A stretch of 7,698 nucleotides of DNA, taken from assembly GCA_946645735.1 (NCBI GenBank), contig CAMPCK010000038.1:1-7698 (forward strand). The letters are read 5' to 3'. Below the pieces are notes generated by a model. It was not told the origin of the DNA. It saw nothing but the letters and a program-made list of their open reading frames with translations, and did no database searches. How positions within the stretch are numbered: position 1 is the stretch's first letter; each line of letters begins with the position of its first letter. The DNA is from an uncultured Clostridia bacterium. GTDB taxonomy: Bacteria; Bacillota_A; Clostridia; Peptostreptococcales; Anaerovoracaceae. A program made the translations under genes and the position numbers. Shown here one piece after another: positions 6,479-7,698 of the stretch.

Positions 6479-7698
6479 CAGACTACTTGCCGGAAGATAT
6501 GAACTTATAGAAAAAACCGGAGAAGGCGGAATGGCCATCGTATACAAGGGTAAGGACAGGCTTCTTAACCGATACGTTGCCATCAAGATACTCAGACCTG
6601 AGTTTACAAAGGATGATAAGTTCATTGCCAATTTTATAAAAGAATCACAGGCTGCGGCGGGCCTGACACATCCCAATATTGTAGGCGTATACGACGTAGG
6701 TCAGGAAGGTAATATCCACTACATCGTCATGGAGCTTATTGAAGGAAAGTCCCTTTCTGAAATAATCGAGGAGAAGGGTAAACTCGACTATAAGCAGGCC
6801 ATAGACTATACGATCCAGATCGCACAGGCTCTTTCCCTTGCTCATAAGAATCAGATAGTGCACCGTGACGTCAAGCCTCACAATGTGCTTGTAACGGAAC
6901 AGGGAGTTGCCAAGCTTGCAGACTTCGGTATTGCCATGGCAGTAACTCAGGAATCCATGGTTGAGGGATCAGACAAGGTCATGGGATCTGTTCACTATTT
7001 CTCACCTGAACAGGCTAGAGGAGCCTACGTGGACGAGAGATCTGACATCTATTCTCTCGGCGTTGTGCTCTATGAAATGCTGACAGGTCATGTTCCCTAT
7101 GACGGAGATAACCCGGTGAGCATAGCTCTCATGCACATAAATGATCCTTTCCCTTCAGCAAAGGAAGAAGTGCCGTCAGTGCCTTACCAGCTTGACAGGG
7201 TAATACAGAAGGCCACTGAGAAGTTCCAGTCAAAGAGATATAAAAAGGTCGACGACATGATCGAAGACCTGAAATCCATAAGCTACATCGAGAGCCGTTT
7301 CGGAAAGAAAGCTCTCTATGATGACTATGATGATGTTGATGCGGAGACTGCTGAAGAAATTATTGAAGAGAAAAAGCCTCATCATCCTGTAAAGGTAAAC
7401 AACAAGAAGGATAAGAAAAATAATAACGATAAAAAAGGTTTACTTGGTTTCCTGAATTCGGATAAGGGAAGCAAGACCATCATTATAGGCGGTATAGCGA
7501 TCCTGGCTATAGTTGTTATACTGGTTCTGGGAGCTTTCCTGGGATGGTTCAACAGAAGCGAAGAGATCAAGGTGCCGGATTTCACAGGAAAGACCTATGA
7601 GCAGGCTGAATCCATGGCAGAAGAGGCAGGCCTTAAGATAGAGAGGGGAGATGACGTCTTCTCAAATGACCAGGAAGAGGGATATATTACAGCACAGA
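6471..7698 (+). CDS. prkC: PASTA-domain membrane Ser/Thr protein kinase (PrkC/PknB/Stk1 family), 3'-truncated by the window edge
   Basis: This is a eukaryotic-like kinase that phosphorylates proteins on Ser/Thr in response to cell-wall signals bound by its external PASTA repeats. 409 residues are visible before the window ends. The kinase domain (about 8-270) has the glycine loop GEGGMAIVYKG (17-27), ATP lysine K39 in VAIK, helix C glutamate E58, the catalytic loop HRDVKPHN (131-138, D133), DFG (151-153), GSVHYFSPEQ (172-181) and SDIYSLGVVLYEMLTG (191-206). A charged juxtamembrane linker (about 275-330, with a Lys/Asn/Asp-rich stretch at 310-322) leads to one transmembrane segment (about 337-359). 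Outside, the first PASTA repeat begins at KVPDFTGKTYEQA (367-379) and is cut by the edge. The activation loop (154-171) has only T159, S162 and S167 as possible phosphosites and lacks the Thr cluster of B. subtilis PrkC. The start overlaps prpC by 8 bases and has AGGAGG in front. Family certain; number of PASTA repeats unknown. Confidence 0.97.
   Translation, partial: MNNRLLAGRYELIEKTGEGGMAIVYKGKDRLLNRYVAIKILRPEFTKDDKFIANFIKESQAAAGLTHPNIVGVYDVGQEGNIHYIVMELIEGKSLSEIIEEKGKLDYKQAIDYTIQIAQALSLAHKNQIVHRDVKPHNVLVTEQGVAKLADFGIAMAVTQESMVEGSDKVMGSVHYFSPEQARGAYVDERSDIYSLGVVLYEMLTGHVPYDGDNPVSIALMHINDPFPSAKEEVPSVPYQLDRVIQKATEKFQSKRYKKVDDMIEDLKSISYIESRFGKKALYDDYDDVDAETAEEIIEEKKPHHPVKVNNKKDKKNNNDKKGLLGFLNSDKGSKTIIIGGIAILAIVVILVLGAFLGWFNRSEEIKVPDFTGKTYEQAESMAEEAGLKIERGDDVFSNDQEEGYITAQ

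Noticed and set aside
6383..6881. Two minus-strand open frames opposite prpC and prkC
   Set aside because: Both overlap conserved kinase and phosphatase motifs on the plus strand and have no start context or recognisable product.
7429..7440. A6-GG run in the prkC juxtamembrane region as a programmed frameshift site
   Set aside because: The heptamer is not in the phase needed for -1 slippage, and the zero frame continues correctly into the membrane segment and PASTA repeat.

Overview
This window is a compact, single-strand block of housekeeping genes. It most likely comes from a low-to-mid GC Clostridia genome, probably Lachnospiraceae. That placement is inferred from the order priA-def-fmt-rsmB-prpC-prkC, which is typical of Clostridia. 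It is also supported by the strong Shine-Dalgarno sites, a TTG start on fmt, the PASTA-type PrkC kinase with its PrpC phosphatase, heavy use of AGA/AGG arginine codons, and GC content that I estimate by eye in the upper forties. I cannot name a genus from the sequence alone.

Layout: bases 1-946 hold the 3' portion of asnA (ammonia-dependent asparagine synthetase), whose start lies just upstream of the window. After a 33-base gap with a duplicated Shine-Dalgarno-like sequence comes priA (980-2983, replication restart helicase). It is followed by def (3000-3500, peptide deformylase), fmt (3513-4451, Met-tRNA formyltransferase), rsmB (4451-5728, 16S rRNA m5C967 methyltransferase), prpC (5732-6478, PP2C phosphatase) and prkC (6471 to beyond the right edge, membrane Ser/Thr kinase). 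Gaps from asnA onward are 33, 16, 12, -1, 3 and -8 bases. There is no room for terminators and none is visible, so the genes are probably one transcription unit with translational coupling at fmt/rsmB and prpC/prkC. No intergenic stretch exceeds 33 bases, and I see no RNA genes, mobile elements, CRISPR arrays or long repeats.

How the genes fit together: fmt puts the formyl group on initiator Met-tRNA and def removes it from the nascent chain, while rsmB modifies the 30S P-site region. These three serve translation initiation and the small subunit. prpC and prkC form an antagonistic reversible phosphorylation pair that in other Gram-positives senses peptidoglycan fragments and affects growth, translation and dormancy. 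priA serves chromosome replication restart. asnA supplies asparagine and has no obvious functional link to the others.

Nothing here looks like a new system. The observations most worth checking are a PriA that appears to lack the winged-helix domain, a PrkC activation loop without the usual threonine cluster, a strong excess of the palindrome CTTAAG across the coding sequence (18 copies against about 2 expected), and the absence of rlmN and of the zinc metallopeptidase gene that commonly sit within this operon in relatives.
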